Positions 34,104 through 41,420 of a stretch of DNA of 64,000 nucleotides are shown here, piece by piece. Source of the stretch: Natronosporangium hydrolyticum (lineage in GTDB: Bacteria; Actinomycetota; Actinomycetes; Mycobacteriales; Micromonosporaceae). The stretch covers positions 3,038,001-3,102,000 of the forward strand of contig NZ_CP070499.1 of NCBI RefSeq assembly GCF_016925615.1, in the 5' to 3' direction. Made by a program: the position numbers and the translations under genes. How positions within the stretch are numbered: position 1 is the stretch's first letter; each line of letters begins with the position of its first letter. The notes beneath the pieces are model-generated. The model did no database searches and was not told the origin of the DNA. It saw nothing but the letters and a program-made list of their open reading frames with translations.

Positions 34104-35045
34104 TCAGGTCGCCGGCACCGGCAGGGCGAGCCCGTCGGCGCCGGCGACCGAGCAGTCCGCGTCGACCCCGGCGCGGCGCAGCAGATCCAGGCCCAGCCGG
34201 GCCCGACGGACCCGTTCCGCCGAGAGCGCCACCGCGGTCGCCTCCAGGTGGCTCCCCGAGGGATAGATGTCAGGCGCATTACGCAGCCCGAACTTCAGGT
34301 AGACCGGGGCGGCGACCCGGACCAGCCGGGGTTGTTCGTAGTGGCGGACGAAGCCACCGAGGTTGTCGGGCGCCTCCACATAGACGTCCAGCGTGGTCGG
34401 CACCGCCGCCCGGATCGCACCGATCTGGGCGATGCTCAGATCGGTGGGCAGGTTGATGGTGTCGGCGCCCAGGCCAGCGATCACCCGGGCGGTAGCGGGG
34501 TTCGCCACCGACAGCATCACCGACACCTTGGCCTGCATCTGTGCGGGCAACTCGCCGGCGGCACGCAGCTGCCCGAAGACGCTGAGCAGACCGAGGTCGG
34601 CGATGAGGACGCTGCGGACGCCGAGTTCGGCGGCCCGACGGATCTCGTCGACCGCCGCGGCGAGCTGGTCCGCGCCGCGGACGCAGGCGGCAAGCCCTCC
34701 CCCGGCCGGCGCGACCGCCATCGCCGAGGTGTCCCAGCCGGCGCTCGGCCGGGCGAAGAGACACAGCTCCACACCGGCGGCGGCAGCCATCGCGACCATC
34801 TCGCTGATCTCAGCGTCGGTGAGCAGCCCCACGCCGGTCCCCTGCGAGACCCGGGTCACCGGCACCTCGTAGCGCCGCGCCTCGGCCAGCACCGTCTCCA
34901 GGCAGCGTGGCCCCTCCACGCTGGGGATCTCCACCCGGTACGCAGCGCCGTCGGGGAACCGGAGTGGGGACGCTGGCAGTGCATGGGCGTCGGTGGCGGG
35001 CAGGTCGAGGTCTGTCAACAGCGCGTCTATAGCCGATGTCGTCAT
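34104..35045 (-). CDS. U32 peptidase-like protein of unknown role
   Basis: A 313-residue cytosolic protein with a TIM-barrel-like alternation (VPVTRVSQGTGVGLLTDAEI, VELCLFARPSAGW, SVLIADLGLLSVF, AKVSVMLSVANPATARVIAGLGADTINLP and LDVYVEAPDNLGGF). It resembles the N-terminal domain of U32-type proteins, although the classical U32 signature is not obvious. ATG 35045 has GGAG six bases upstream. It is divergent from the IclR gene, with the CGTACG-N6-CGTACG site between them, and convergent with the dehydratase. A role in sugar-acid metabolism is inferred from context only; a decarboxylase or aldolase is possible. Confidence 0.6.
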   Translation of the reverse strand: MTTSAIDALLTDLDLPATDAHALPASPLRFPDGAAYRVEIPSVEGPRCLETVLAEARRYEVPVTRVSQGTGVGLLTDAEISEMVAMAAAAGVELCLFARPSAGWDTSAMAVAPAGGGLAACVRGADQLAAAVDEIRRAAELGVRSVLIADLGLLSVFGQLRAAGELPAQMQAKVSVMLSVANPATARVIAGLGADTINLPTDLSIAQIGAIRAAVPTTLDVYVEAPDNLGGFVRHYEQPRLVRVAAPVYLKFGLRNAPDIYPSGSHLEATAVALSAERVRRARLGLDLLRRAGVDADCSVAGADGLALPVPAT

Positions 35046-35069
35046 GCCAGGCTCCGAAATCTCGAACAA

Positions 35070-35087
35070 CGTACGGAAGTTCGTACG
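35070..35087. promoter_or_regulatory. Candidate IclR operator
   Basis: CGTACG-GAAGTT-CGTACG lies 25 bases upstream of the U32-like start and 54 bases upstream of the IclR start. IclR regulators often bind such short CG-TA-CG palindromes in divergent promoters. Confidence 0.5.
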
Positions 35088-35140
35088 AGGCAGGGTAGTC
35101 GCGGCGGTGACGCTGGTCAACGGCGCGTAGCATCACCCCG

Positions 35141-36124
35141 GTGAGCCGTGCGGTGCCCGCGGTGAGCCGGGCGTTGGACATCTTGGAGCTGCTGGGCGAG
35201 CAGCCCGCCCTCGCCGCGCCCGAGATCGCCGCCCGGCTCGGGCTGCCGCGCACCACCGTGCACGAGCTGCTGCACACGCTCAGCGCCCGCGGCTACCTGG
35301 TCACCGAGGCCAGCAACCCGCTGCGCTACCGGCTCGGCGGCCGGCTGTGCCACCTGGGCGGGCACGCCGCGGCCGGCCTCGACCTGACCACCGAAGCGGG
35401 CAGTGCCGCCCGGCGGGTCGCTGCCGAGTGTGGTGAAACCGCGCACGTAGCGGTCCTCGAAGGCATCGAGGTGGTTTACATCGCCAAGCAAGACAGCGCA
35501 CACCCGGTACGGATGGTCTCCGCAGTCGGTCGGCGGCTGCCCGCCCACTGCACCGCGGTCGGCAAGGTGCTCCTGGCGGCGCTGCCCGAGGCGGCGGTCG
35601 CCGAGCGCTACCCGGCCGGGCAGCCGCTACCCGGGCTGACTGAACGCAGCATCCGGGACCTGCCGACGTTGCACGCGGCGCTGCGCACCGTGCGCGCCGA
35701 CGGGATCGCGCTGGACGACTGCGAGGCCAACGAATCGGTCGGCTGCGTCGCCGCCCCGGTCACCGACCACACCGGTGCGGTGGTCGCCGGGTTGAGCATC
35801 TCGGTGCCAACTCCCCGATGGTCTGCCGCGCGCCGCACCGAACTGAGTGAGCTGGTGCGCCAAGGCGCCCAGGAGCTATCGCTCCGGCTCGGCACCGCGC
35901 GCGCCGACCACCGGGGCCAGCCACCACAACGCGGCCGCCGCCAGCAGGTGCCAGGCGGCGTGACCCTGCAGCAGACTGTCGGGCTGGCACAGGGCCGTCC
36001 GCTCACTCACCGTCCCGATCAAGGAACCGGTCGCGAGCAGCAGCAGCGCGACGCCGATGGTCCGGCGCAACCGGGGCCGCCGCCATGCCCGCCACAACCC
36101 CAGCCCGATCGCGGCCACCGCTAG
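35141..36124 (+). CDS. IclR family transcriptional regulator with C-terminal extension
   Basis: A 327-residue regulator. The helix-turn-helix (about 5-65) has ALDILELLGEQPALAAPEIAARLGLPRTTVHELLHTL. The effector domain (about 75-250) has VRMVSAVGRRLPAHCTAVGKVLLA and GIALDDCEANESVGCVAAPV, as in IclR. Normal members stop near residue 250 (here QELSLRLG). This one runs 75 residues further into Gln/Pro/Arg-rich, low-complexity sequence antisense to the convergent membrane-protein gene, so the original stop seems lost or the frame is continued by chance. It probably controls the divergent U32-like gene. Confidence 0.85.
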   Translation: MSRAVPAVSRALDILELLGEQPALAAPEIAARLGLPRTTVHELLHTLSARGYLVTEASNPLRYRLGGRLCHLGGHAAAGLDLTTEAGSAARRVAAECGETAHVAVLEGIEVVYIAKQDSAHPVRMVSAVGRRLPAHCTAVGKVLLAALPEAAVAERYPAGQPLPGLTERSIRDLPTLHAALRTVRADGIALDDCEANESVGCVAAPVTDHTGAVVAGLSISVPTPRWSAARRTELSELVRQGAQELSLRLGTARADHRGQPPQRGRRQQVPGGVTLQQTVGLAQGRPLTHRPDQGTGREQQQRDADGPAQPGPPPCPPQPQPDRGHR

Positions 36125-36538
36125 CGCTGCCTGGACAGCGATCGAGGCTTGGGAACCAGCCGCCACCACCGGCACCATCGCCAGCGGTACCGGCAGCCAG
36201 GCCCACGACACCCACCGCCGCCCGGTCAGATCAGCGGCGGCGTCGGCGGCGACGAAGGCGAGCACTGCGGCGAGCGGCGCGTCGTGTGCGTACGCCTGCC
36301 AGGGCGGGTGCGGGCCGTGTTGGATCACCGACCCGACCCCGACGGCGGCGACGAGCGCCGCGTACCCGGCCCGGTAGCCGAGGCCGTGACCTCGACGGCC
36401 GAGCATGATCGCCGCCCCGGCGATGACGAAGGCGAAGCTGGTGACCGTGTTCGCTGGCTGCCCTAGCCAGCCCCCGAGGCCGTCGCCGAAGCGTTCGCAC
36501 GCCAGCGCCAGCCCGTCAGCTTGGAGCACCCCGGTCAC
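35876..36538 (-). CDS. Ceramidase/CREST-like integral membrane protein
   Basis: A 220-residue protein with about seven membrane segments. The pattern CERFGDGLGGWLGQPANTVTSFAFVIAG near the start, SVIQHGPHPPWQAYAHDAPL in the middle and LCQPDSLLQGHAAWHLLAAAAL at the end gives the Ser, His, Asp and His-x-x-x-His set of the CREST (ceramidase/AdipoR/PAQR) membrane hydrolases. GTG 36538 overlaps the alcohol dehydrogenase stop as GTGA, which makes it the last gene of that operon. Substrate unknown; a lipid amide hydrolase activity is only family-level knowledge. Confidence 0.7.
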   Translation of the reverse strand: MTGVLQADGLALACERFGDGLGGWLGQPANTVTSFAFVIAGAAIMLGRRGHGLGYRAGYAALVAAVGVGSVIQHGPHPPWQAYAHDAPLAAVLAFVAADAAADLTGRRWVSWAWLPVPLAMVPVVAAGSQASIAVQAALAVAAIGLGLWRAWRRPRLRRTIGVALLLLATGSLIGTVSERTALCQPDSLLQGHAAWHLLAAAALWWLAPVVGARGAEPER

Positions 36539-37560
36539 GCCAGCTCCGGCTCCGGCTGAATCAAGACCTTCAGCGCGCCACTGCCCCGGTCGGCGAGCAC
36601 CGCCAGACCCTGCTTTACCTCGGTGAGCGGGAACTGATGGGTGATCAGCGGCGAGGGATCGAACAGCCCGGCGCTGTAGAGCGAAACCATCCACCGCCAT
36701 GCCGCGGCCGAGGCGGCGAACGCGCCCTGCACCCGCAGCTGGCCGAGGCTGATCAGGTCCGGGTCGACCGCGGGCGCTGCCGCTCCGGAGATACCGAGCA
36801 GCAGCACACTACCGCCGCGGCGCGCCAGCCGGAGCGCGGTGACCGCACCCGCGGCCGCGTTACTCGCCTCAATCACCAGATCGAAGCTGCTGGCCAGCCC
36901 AGCAGCGTCGGGATCGTTGGTGGCGTCGGTGGCCCCGCAGGTGGCGGCGTACCGGATCCGCTCTGGGCGTCTCCCCACCAGGGTGAGCCGCTGCGGCGAG
37001 CTCAGCGCGCTCAACATCACCGCCAGCAGCCCGAGTGGCCCGTCCCCCACCACCGCGATCCGGGAACCGGCGGCTGGAACTCCCAGTTCGAGGAGGCCGC
37101 TGGCGACACAGCCGGCTGGCTCCAGCAGGGCCGCCGGCGCCAGCGGCCGGTCGGAAGGCAGCCGGTACGCCAACGCCGCCGGCACCACCAGCCGTTCGGC
37201 GAGCGCGCCCGGGTGGGTGAAGCCGGTCTCGGCGTACGGGCCGGCGCACAGGTTTCCCCGCCCCTCCCGGCAGCGTGGACAGGTGGCGCAGCCGCGCACG
37301 CCCTCGGCCACCAGCGGGGTGCCCGGTTCGAAGCCGGTCACCCCGGGGCCCACCGACACGACGGTGCCCGACCACTCGTGGCCCGGCACCACCGGATAAC
37401 GCACGTAGGGGGCCGGCCGGCGGCCGTCGAGCAGCTCCAGATCAGAGCCGCAGATGCCGACCGCGGCCGGGGCGACGAGCAGCTCACCGGGGCCTGGCAT
37501 CGGCACTGCTGACTCCACCAACCCGTACGAACCGGGCGCCGTGACCGTGAAAGCCTTCAT
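36535..37560 (-). CDS. Zinc-dependent alcohol dehydrogenase (MDR family)
   Basis: A 341-residue medium-chain dehydrogenase of the sorbitol/threonine dehydrogenase type. The catalytic zinc site has Cys in GICGSDLELL and His-Glu in PGHEWSGTV. The structural zinc site is CATCPRCREGRGNLC with four Cys. A Rossmann fold GDGPLGLLAV follows. The start MKAFTVTAPGSYG is typical. It follows the SDR gene by 19 bases. It likely oxidises a sugar or polyol hydroxyl in the same catabolic operon (inference). Confidence 0.92.
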   Translation of the reverse strand: MKAFTVTAPGSYGLVESAVPMPGPGELLVAPAAVGICGSDLELLDGRRPAPYVRYPVVPGHEWSGTVVSVGPGVTGFEPGTPLVAEGVRGCATCPRCREGRGNLCAGPYAETGFTHPGALAERLVVPAALAYRLPSDRPLAPAALLEPAGCVASGLLELGVPAAGSRIAVVGDGPLGLLAVMLSALSSPQRLTLVGRRPERIRYAATCGATDATNDPDAAGLASSFDLVIEASNAAAGAVTALRLARRGGSVLLLGISGAAAPAVDPDLISLGQLRVQGAFAASAAAWRWMVSLYSAGLFDPSPLITHQFPLTEVKQGLAVLADRGSGALKVLIQPEPELA

Positions 37561-37579
37561 GCCAGCTTATTCTGCCGGG

Positions 37580-38353
37580 TCAGCCGAGTCGGCCCGCCAG
37601 CCCCGCCCCACCATCGAGCACCATCGTCTGCCCGGTCACCCAGGCGGCTTCGTCGGAGAGGAGATACGCAACCGCCGCCGCGACATCGGTGGGTTCCCCC
37701 AACCGGCCGAGCGGATAGGCCGCACCGGCCTCTTCCTCCCGCCCGCTGTACAGCGCCTCGGCGAACCGGGTCTTCACCACTGCCGGCGCGACCGCGTTGA
37801 CCCGCACCGTCGGCGCCAACTCCAGCGCTAGCTGCCGGGTCAGGTGTAGCAGCGCCGCCTTACTGATGCCGTACGCCCCGATCCCCGCCGCAGGCGCCAA
37901 GCCGGCGACCGAGGCGACGTTCACCACCGACCCACCGTGCTCGCCCTGCCAGGCCTGGTGCACCCGTCTGGTCCACGCCAACGCCGAGATCAGGTTGATC
38001 TCCATGATCTTGCGGATCGCCTCGGTCGGCACCTCCAGCAACGGCGCGAAGACCGGATTGGCACCGACGTTGTTGACCAGGTAGTCGATCCGGCCAAAGG
38101 TGGTCAGTGCCGCGGTGACCGCCCGCTGCTGGTGCTCATCGTCGTGGGCCTTGCCGGGCACCCCGATGACCTGCTCCGGTGAACCGAGCTCGGCGACGGC
38201 CGCTGCCAGCCGCTGCGGATCCCGCCCGGTGATCACCACCCGGTCGCCGCGGGCGATCAGCGCCGCGGCGATCGCCTGGCCGATGCCGCGGCTGGCGGCG
38301 GTGATGATCCCGGCCCGCGCGACCCGGTCAGACCCGCTCCCCGGCTCAGTCAC
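37580..38353 (-). CDS. SDR family oxidoreductase
   Basis: A 257-residue short-chain dehydrogenase. The cofactor motif is TAASRGIGQAIA, followed by NNVGAN, catalytic Ser in NVASVAGLAPAAGIGAYGISKAAL, and Tyr-x-x-x-Lys (YGISK). The end GQTMVLDGGAGL is typical. GTG 38353 overlaps the upstream FabG-like stop by 8 bases, so they form an operon with the alcohol dehydrogenase. Cofactor preference is not clear: the Arg in ITGRDPQR suggests NADP+. Confidence 0.92.
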   Translation of the reverse strand: MTEPGSGSDRVARAGIITAASRGIGQAIAAALIARGDRVVITGRDPQRLAAAVAELGSPEQVIGVPGKAHDDEHQQRAVTAALTTFGRIDYLVNNVGANPVFAPLLEVPTEAIRKIMEINLISALAWTRRVHQAWQGEHGGSVVNVASVAGLAPAAGIGAYGISKAALLHLTRQLALELAPTVRVNAVAPAVVKTRFAEALYSGREEEAGAAYPLGRLGEPTDVAAAVAYLLSDEAAWVTGQTMVLDGGAGLAGRLG

Positions 38354-39122
38354 AGGGTCCGCCCGCAACGTAGATCACCTGGCCGGTCACGAATCCGGCT
38401 TCGGCGCTAGCCAGGAACGACACCGTATGCGCCACGTCCTCCGGACGACCCACCCGGCGAACCGGAGTCTGCTCGGCGGCCCGTTGCTGGAAGTCGTCGA
38501 AGTCGACCCCCACCCGCTCGGCGGTCTGCTTGGTCATCTCGGTGACGATGAACCCTGGCGCCACCGCGTTCGCGGTTATCCCGAACGGCCCCAGCTCGAT
38601 CGCCAGCGTCTTAGTGAAGCCCTGCAACCCGGCCTTGGCCGCCGCGTAATTCGCCTGGCCCCGGTTGCCCTGCGCCGACCGGCTGGACAGGTTGACCACC
38701 CGACCCCACGTCGCGGCCACCATGTGGGACTGAACGGCGCGGGTGAACAGGAAGGCGCCCCGCAGGTGCACCCGCATCACCGTGTCCCAGTCCTCGTCCG
38801 CCATCTTGAACAGCAGGTTGTCGCGGGTCACCCCGGCGTTGTTCACGAGCACGGTGGGTGCCCCGAGCTCGGCGACGACCCGGTCGGTGGCGGCCGCGAC
38901 CGCCTCGGCATCGCTGACGTCGGCGCCGAGGCCCACCGCCCGGCCACCCGCGGCGACGAGCTGGTCGGCGCTCGCCCGCGCCGCCTCCTCGTCCAGGTCC
39001 ACCACCGCCACGGCGAGCCCATCGGCGGCGAGTCGCCGCGCGGTCGCGGCCCCGATGCCCCGGGCACCACCGGTGACGATCGCTACTCGGTTGGTCGATG
39101 TCGGGTCGTTGTGTTCAGGCAT
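38346..39122 (-). CDS. SDR family oxidoreductase, FabG-like
   Basis: A 258-residue short-chain dehydrogenase. Seen are VTGGARGIGAATARRL (cofactor), VDLDEEAARASAD (NAD-favouring Asp), NNAGVTRDNLLFKM, catalytic NLSSRSAQGNRGQANYAAAKAGLQG and GQVIYVAGG near the end. It is closest in style to 3-oxoacyl-ACP reductases, but the operon with an alcohol dehydrogenase and a second SDR argues for sugar or acid catabolism or secondary metabolism. ATG 39122 is the first gene of the operon, divergent from a sigma factor gene over 170 bases. Confidence 0.92.
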   Translation of the reverse strand: MPEHNDPTSTNRVAIVTGGARGIGAATARRLAADGLAVAVVDLDEEAARASADQLVAAGGRAVGLGADVSDAEAVAAATDRVVAELGAPTVLVNNAGVTRDNLLFKMADEDWDTVMRVHLRGAFLFTRAVQSHMVAATWGRVVNLSSRSAQGNRGQANYAAAKAGLQGFTKTLAIELGPFGITANAVAPGFIVTEMTKQTAERVGVDFDDFQQRAAEQTPVRRVGRPEDVAHTVSFLASAEAGFVTGQVIYVAGGPCD

Positions 39123-39201
39123 GTCGGTAACCTACCCGCCCACCCCTACCCGCGGGTAACCACCGATCGGGCGACGTTGGAAGTACCCCAGGATGACCTC
39201 G

Positions 39202-39226
39202 GCTTAGTCCCCCGTTTGGGGGGTAA
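39202..39226 (+). promoter_or_regulatory. Candidate SigB/SigF-type promoter
   Basis: GCTT-N15-GGGTAA fits the actinobacterial SigB/SigF consensus (GNNT, 14-16 bases, GGGTA) and lies 67 bases upstream of the sigma factor start. Self-control is plausible. The motif is short and GC-rich, so chance matches are frequent. Confidence 0.35.
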
Positions 39227-39292
39227 GCCAATCAGCTGGTCGGATACGATAACTCGGCGCATGGACTACGTCCACGACCGGGGGAGGGCGTC

Positions 39293-40096
39293 ATGACCAT
39301 GACCGCGGCACGGGCACGGACCACCGCCGTTGGTAATCCGCACGAGGCGCTCCATCAGTTGGCAGCGCTCCCCATGCACCACCCGTCCCGCCCAGCGGTG
39401 CGGGACCAGGCCATCGTGGCGTGGCTGCCGCTCGCGACCGATCTCGCCCACCGCTTCGCCGGCCGCGGCGAGCCGCTCGCCGATCTGCTGCAGACCGCCA
39501 CGGTCGGACTGATCAAAGCGGTGGACCGGTTCGACGTCGACCGCGGCACCGACTTTCCCGCCTTCGCGGTGCCGACGATCGTCGGCGAGGTGAAGCGCTA
39601 CTTCCGGGACCAGACCTGGGATCTGCACGTGCCCCGCCGCTTGCAGGAGCTACGCCGGGCGGTCGCGCAGGCGACCGAGACGCTGTCACAGCGACAGGGC
39701 CGGACTCCGACGATCGGCGAACTCGCCGCCGAACTCGAGGTCTCCGAGGCTGAGATCCGCGATGGGCTACGGGTCTCTGGTGCGTACACCACCATTTCGC
39801 TGGATGCTCCGGCCACTCCCGGCGGCGACGAGCCCACCGCCACCCTGGGTGAACTGCTGGGTGCGGAGGATGTCGAGCTGAGCCGCGCCGAGCTGCGGAT
39901 GGCGGTCGCGCCAGCGGTAGCCACCCTCTCGGAGCGGCAGCAGCGTATCCTGCACATGCGGTTCTTCGGCAACCTCACGCAGGACCAGATCGCGCGCCAG
40001 ATCGGCATCTCACAGATGCACGTCTCGCGGCTACTCAGCCGGATCCTGACCGACCTGCGGGAGCGGCTCTACGATTACGCCGAGCCAACCAGTTAG
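39293..40096 (+). CDS. RNA polymerase sigma factor, SigB/SigF/SigG family
   Basis: A 267-residue group 3 sigma factor. Region 2 has RFAGRGEPLADLLQTATVGLIKAVDRFDVDRGTDFPAFAVPTIVGEVKRYFRDQTWDLHVPRR; region 3 follows (TETLSQRQGRTPTIGELAAELEVSE). Region 4 has LSERQQRILHMRFFGNLTQDQIARQIGISQMHVSRLLSRIL. Such factors direct stress or developmental genes and are held by partner-switching anti-sigma kinases. A STAS-HATPase protein is encoded two genes downstream, and its STAS-fused paralogue starts at 41421. ATG 39293 is used; ATG 39299 is in frame. Confidence 0.94.
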   Translation: MTMTAARARTTAVGNPHEALHQLAALPMHHPSRPAVRDQAIVAWLPLATDLAHRFAGRGEPLADLLQTATVGLIKAVDRFDVDRGTDFPAFAVPTIVGEVKRYFRDQTWDLHVPRRLQELRRAVAQATETLSQRQGRTPTIGELAAELEVSEAEIRDGLRVSGAYTTISLDAPATPGGDEPTATLGELLGAEDVELSRAELRMAVAPAVATLSERQQRILHMRFFGNLTQDQIARQIGISQMHVSRLLSRILTDLRERLYDYAEPTS

Positions 40097-40127
40097 GTCG
40101 GGCCCGCCCGCGGGTAGCCCACCGGGC

Positions 40128-40388
40128 ATGCGATCCCAACGCCGCGCTGCCCAGGGCACCGTGGGGCACGCGTACAGCGCCCTCAACCTCCGGCTGGCGT
40201 TCGCTTTGTTCGGCTTGGTCAGCTGCGCTGTGCTCGCGTTCGTGTCGTTCCGGCTCGACGCGCCGGTGCTCGGTTGGCTACTGGTGGCGTTGGCCGTAGT
40301 GGCGGTCGTAGACCTGATCGTCATACAACTGCGGCGGCGTGCCCGGCACCGGGAAGAACCGGGCACGCGCCGGTCGCTCTTCGAGTAG
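40128..40388 (+). CDS. DUF4229 family small membrane protein
   Basis: An 86-residue protein with two hydrophobic helices (about 23-41 and 46-69: RLAFALFGLVSCAVLAFVSF and APVLGWLLVALAVVAVVDLIVI) followed by a highly basic cytosolic tail RRRARHREEPGTRR. This matches the DUF4229 family of actinobacteria. Function unknown. It sits 31 bases after the sigma factor gene and may be co-transcribed. Confidence 0.8.
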   Translation: MRSQRRAAQGTVGHAYSALNLRLAFALFGLVSCAVLAFVSFRLDAPVLGWLLVALAVVAVVDLIVIQLRRRARHREEPGTRRSLFE

Positions 40389-40434
40389 CTACCGGGTAAG
40401 GTCGGGCGACGATACAGAAGTGTCCGGGCGGGTT

Positions 40435-40460
40435 GGTTGAGGTGCCCGTTGACCGGGTAG
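40435..40460 (+). promoter_or_regulatory. Candidate SigB/SigF-type promoter
   Basis: GGTT-N16-GGGTAG lies 59 bases upstream of the anti-sigma-like gene and fits the GNNT-N14-16-GGGTA pattern. It would put the anti-sigma factor under control of a SigB-like factor. Confidence 0.35.
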
Positions 40461-40518
40461 GGGGCAGAGCACAAGTCGGTGTTCGGCCACTATGCGCAGA
40501 TGATTGAAGTCCTCACCT

Positions 40519-41325
40519 ATGACGCAACTTACCTACCAGCTCGACCGGCGGTTCCCGATCGCAGTCATCCGGCTCACGGGTGATCTCACCGCCGGCAGCG
40601 GCCCGTACGTCCGCGCTGCGGTCTCGGAGGCGCTGGTAGCAGAGCCGACCTCGGCGATCGTCGACCTGAGCGCGGTCCAGGCCGCGGACGAGTTGATCGC
40701 CCGGCTACTGCCGCAGCTGGCGACCGAAGCGACCCACTGGCCCGGTACCGAGCTGCTGCTGTGCGGCGCCGACCCGGCGGTCGCCAGGGTGTTACAGGCC
40801 AGCAGCGACGGCTCCGGCCACCCCCTCTACCCCACCTTCGACGACGCACTGGCCGCGGCCGCTCTGGCACCCGTACCACATCGGGTGCATCGCCGGCTCG
40901 AGTCGACTGTCAACGCCCCCCGCGAGGCACGGGAGCTCGCAGCCGACGCCTGCGCGGAGTGGGGGGTCCCCGACTGCGTCATCGCCACCGAGATCATCGC
41001 GTCGGAGCTGGTCACCAACGCGGTTCGGCACGCCGGCACGATGCTGGACCTTCGGCTGACCCTGCGCGACCGGTCACTGCGGATCTCGGTGCAGGACCGC
41101 AGCTCCCGGATGGCCCGGCTCCGCACCCCTACCAGTAGTGACGATCACGGACGGGGTCTGCTCATCGTCGGCTCGGTCGCCACCTCCTGGGGCAGCCAGC
41201 CAGCGGCCGGGGGTAAAGTGGTGTGGGCGACGTTGAATATTGGCGGACGATCGGGACGAAGCCGGCACCAGGGGCAGGACTCCGACACCATCGGCGCCGA
41301 ATTCGGCGGGCCCCGGGAGGTTTAA
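40519..41325 (+). CDS. STAS-like/HATPase fusion, anti-sigma kinase-like
   Basis: A 268-residue protein. Residues about 1-115 form a STAS-like domain (RRFPIAVIRLTGDLTAG and AIVDLSAVQAADELIARLLPQL), but the phospho-acceptor DSSG-type site is absent. Residues about 125-245 form an RsbW/SpoIIAB-like HATPase: N box SELVTNAVRHAG, a degenerate G1 (VQDRSSRMARLR, Ser for Gly) and G2 HGRGLLIVGSVATSWG. A polar tail of 25 residues ends it. ATG 40519 is chosen over an in-frame TTG. It lies between two SigB-type sigma genes, so it probably binds one or both of them. Confidence 0.85.
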   Translation: MTQLTYQLDRRFPIAVIRLTGDLTAGSGPYVRAAVSEALVAEPTSAIVDLSAVQAADELIARLLPQLATEATHWPGTELLLCGADPAVARVLQASSDGSGHPLYPTFDDALAAAALAPVPHRVHRRLESTVNAPREARELAADACAEWGVPDCVIATEIIASELVTNAVRHAGTMLDLRLTLRDRSLRISVQDRSSRMARLRTPTSSDDHGRGLLIVGSVATSWGSQPAAGGKVVWATLNIGGRSGRSRHQGQDSDTIGAEFGGPREV

Positions 41326-41345
41326 CCGACCCCCGGAGTGGATAA
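41320..41345 (+). promoter_or_regulatory. Candidate SigB-type promoter of the STAS-sigma gene
   Basis: GTTTAA-N14-GGATAA begins in the stop codon region of the previous gene and lies 76 bases before ATG 41421. It is close to the general-stress consensus GTTTAA-N14-GGGTAT, and is the best of the three SigB-type matches here. Confidence 0.45.
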
Positions 41346-41420
41346 ACAGGCTACGGAGAAGACTCCGACCTCATCAGTCACAACGAGGTCCGCTGCCTAC
41401 GCTTCGAGACGGGGGCGACC

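Noticed and set aside
39126-39161. GGTAACC direct repeats next to the FabG-like start
   Set aside because: Arms do not form a clear dyad and the two copies are unevenly placed; not enough to call an operator.
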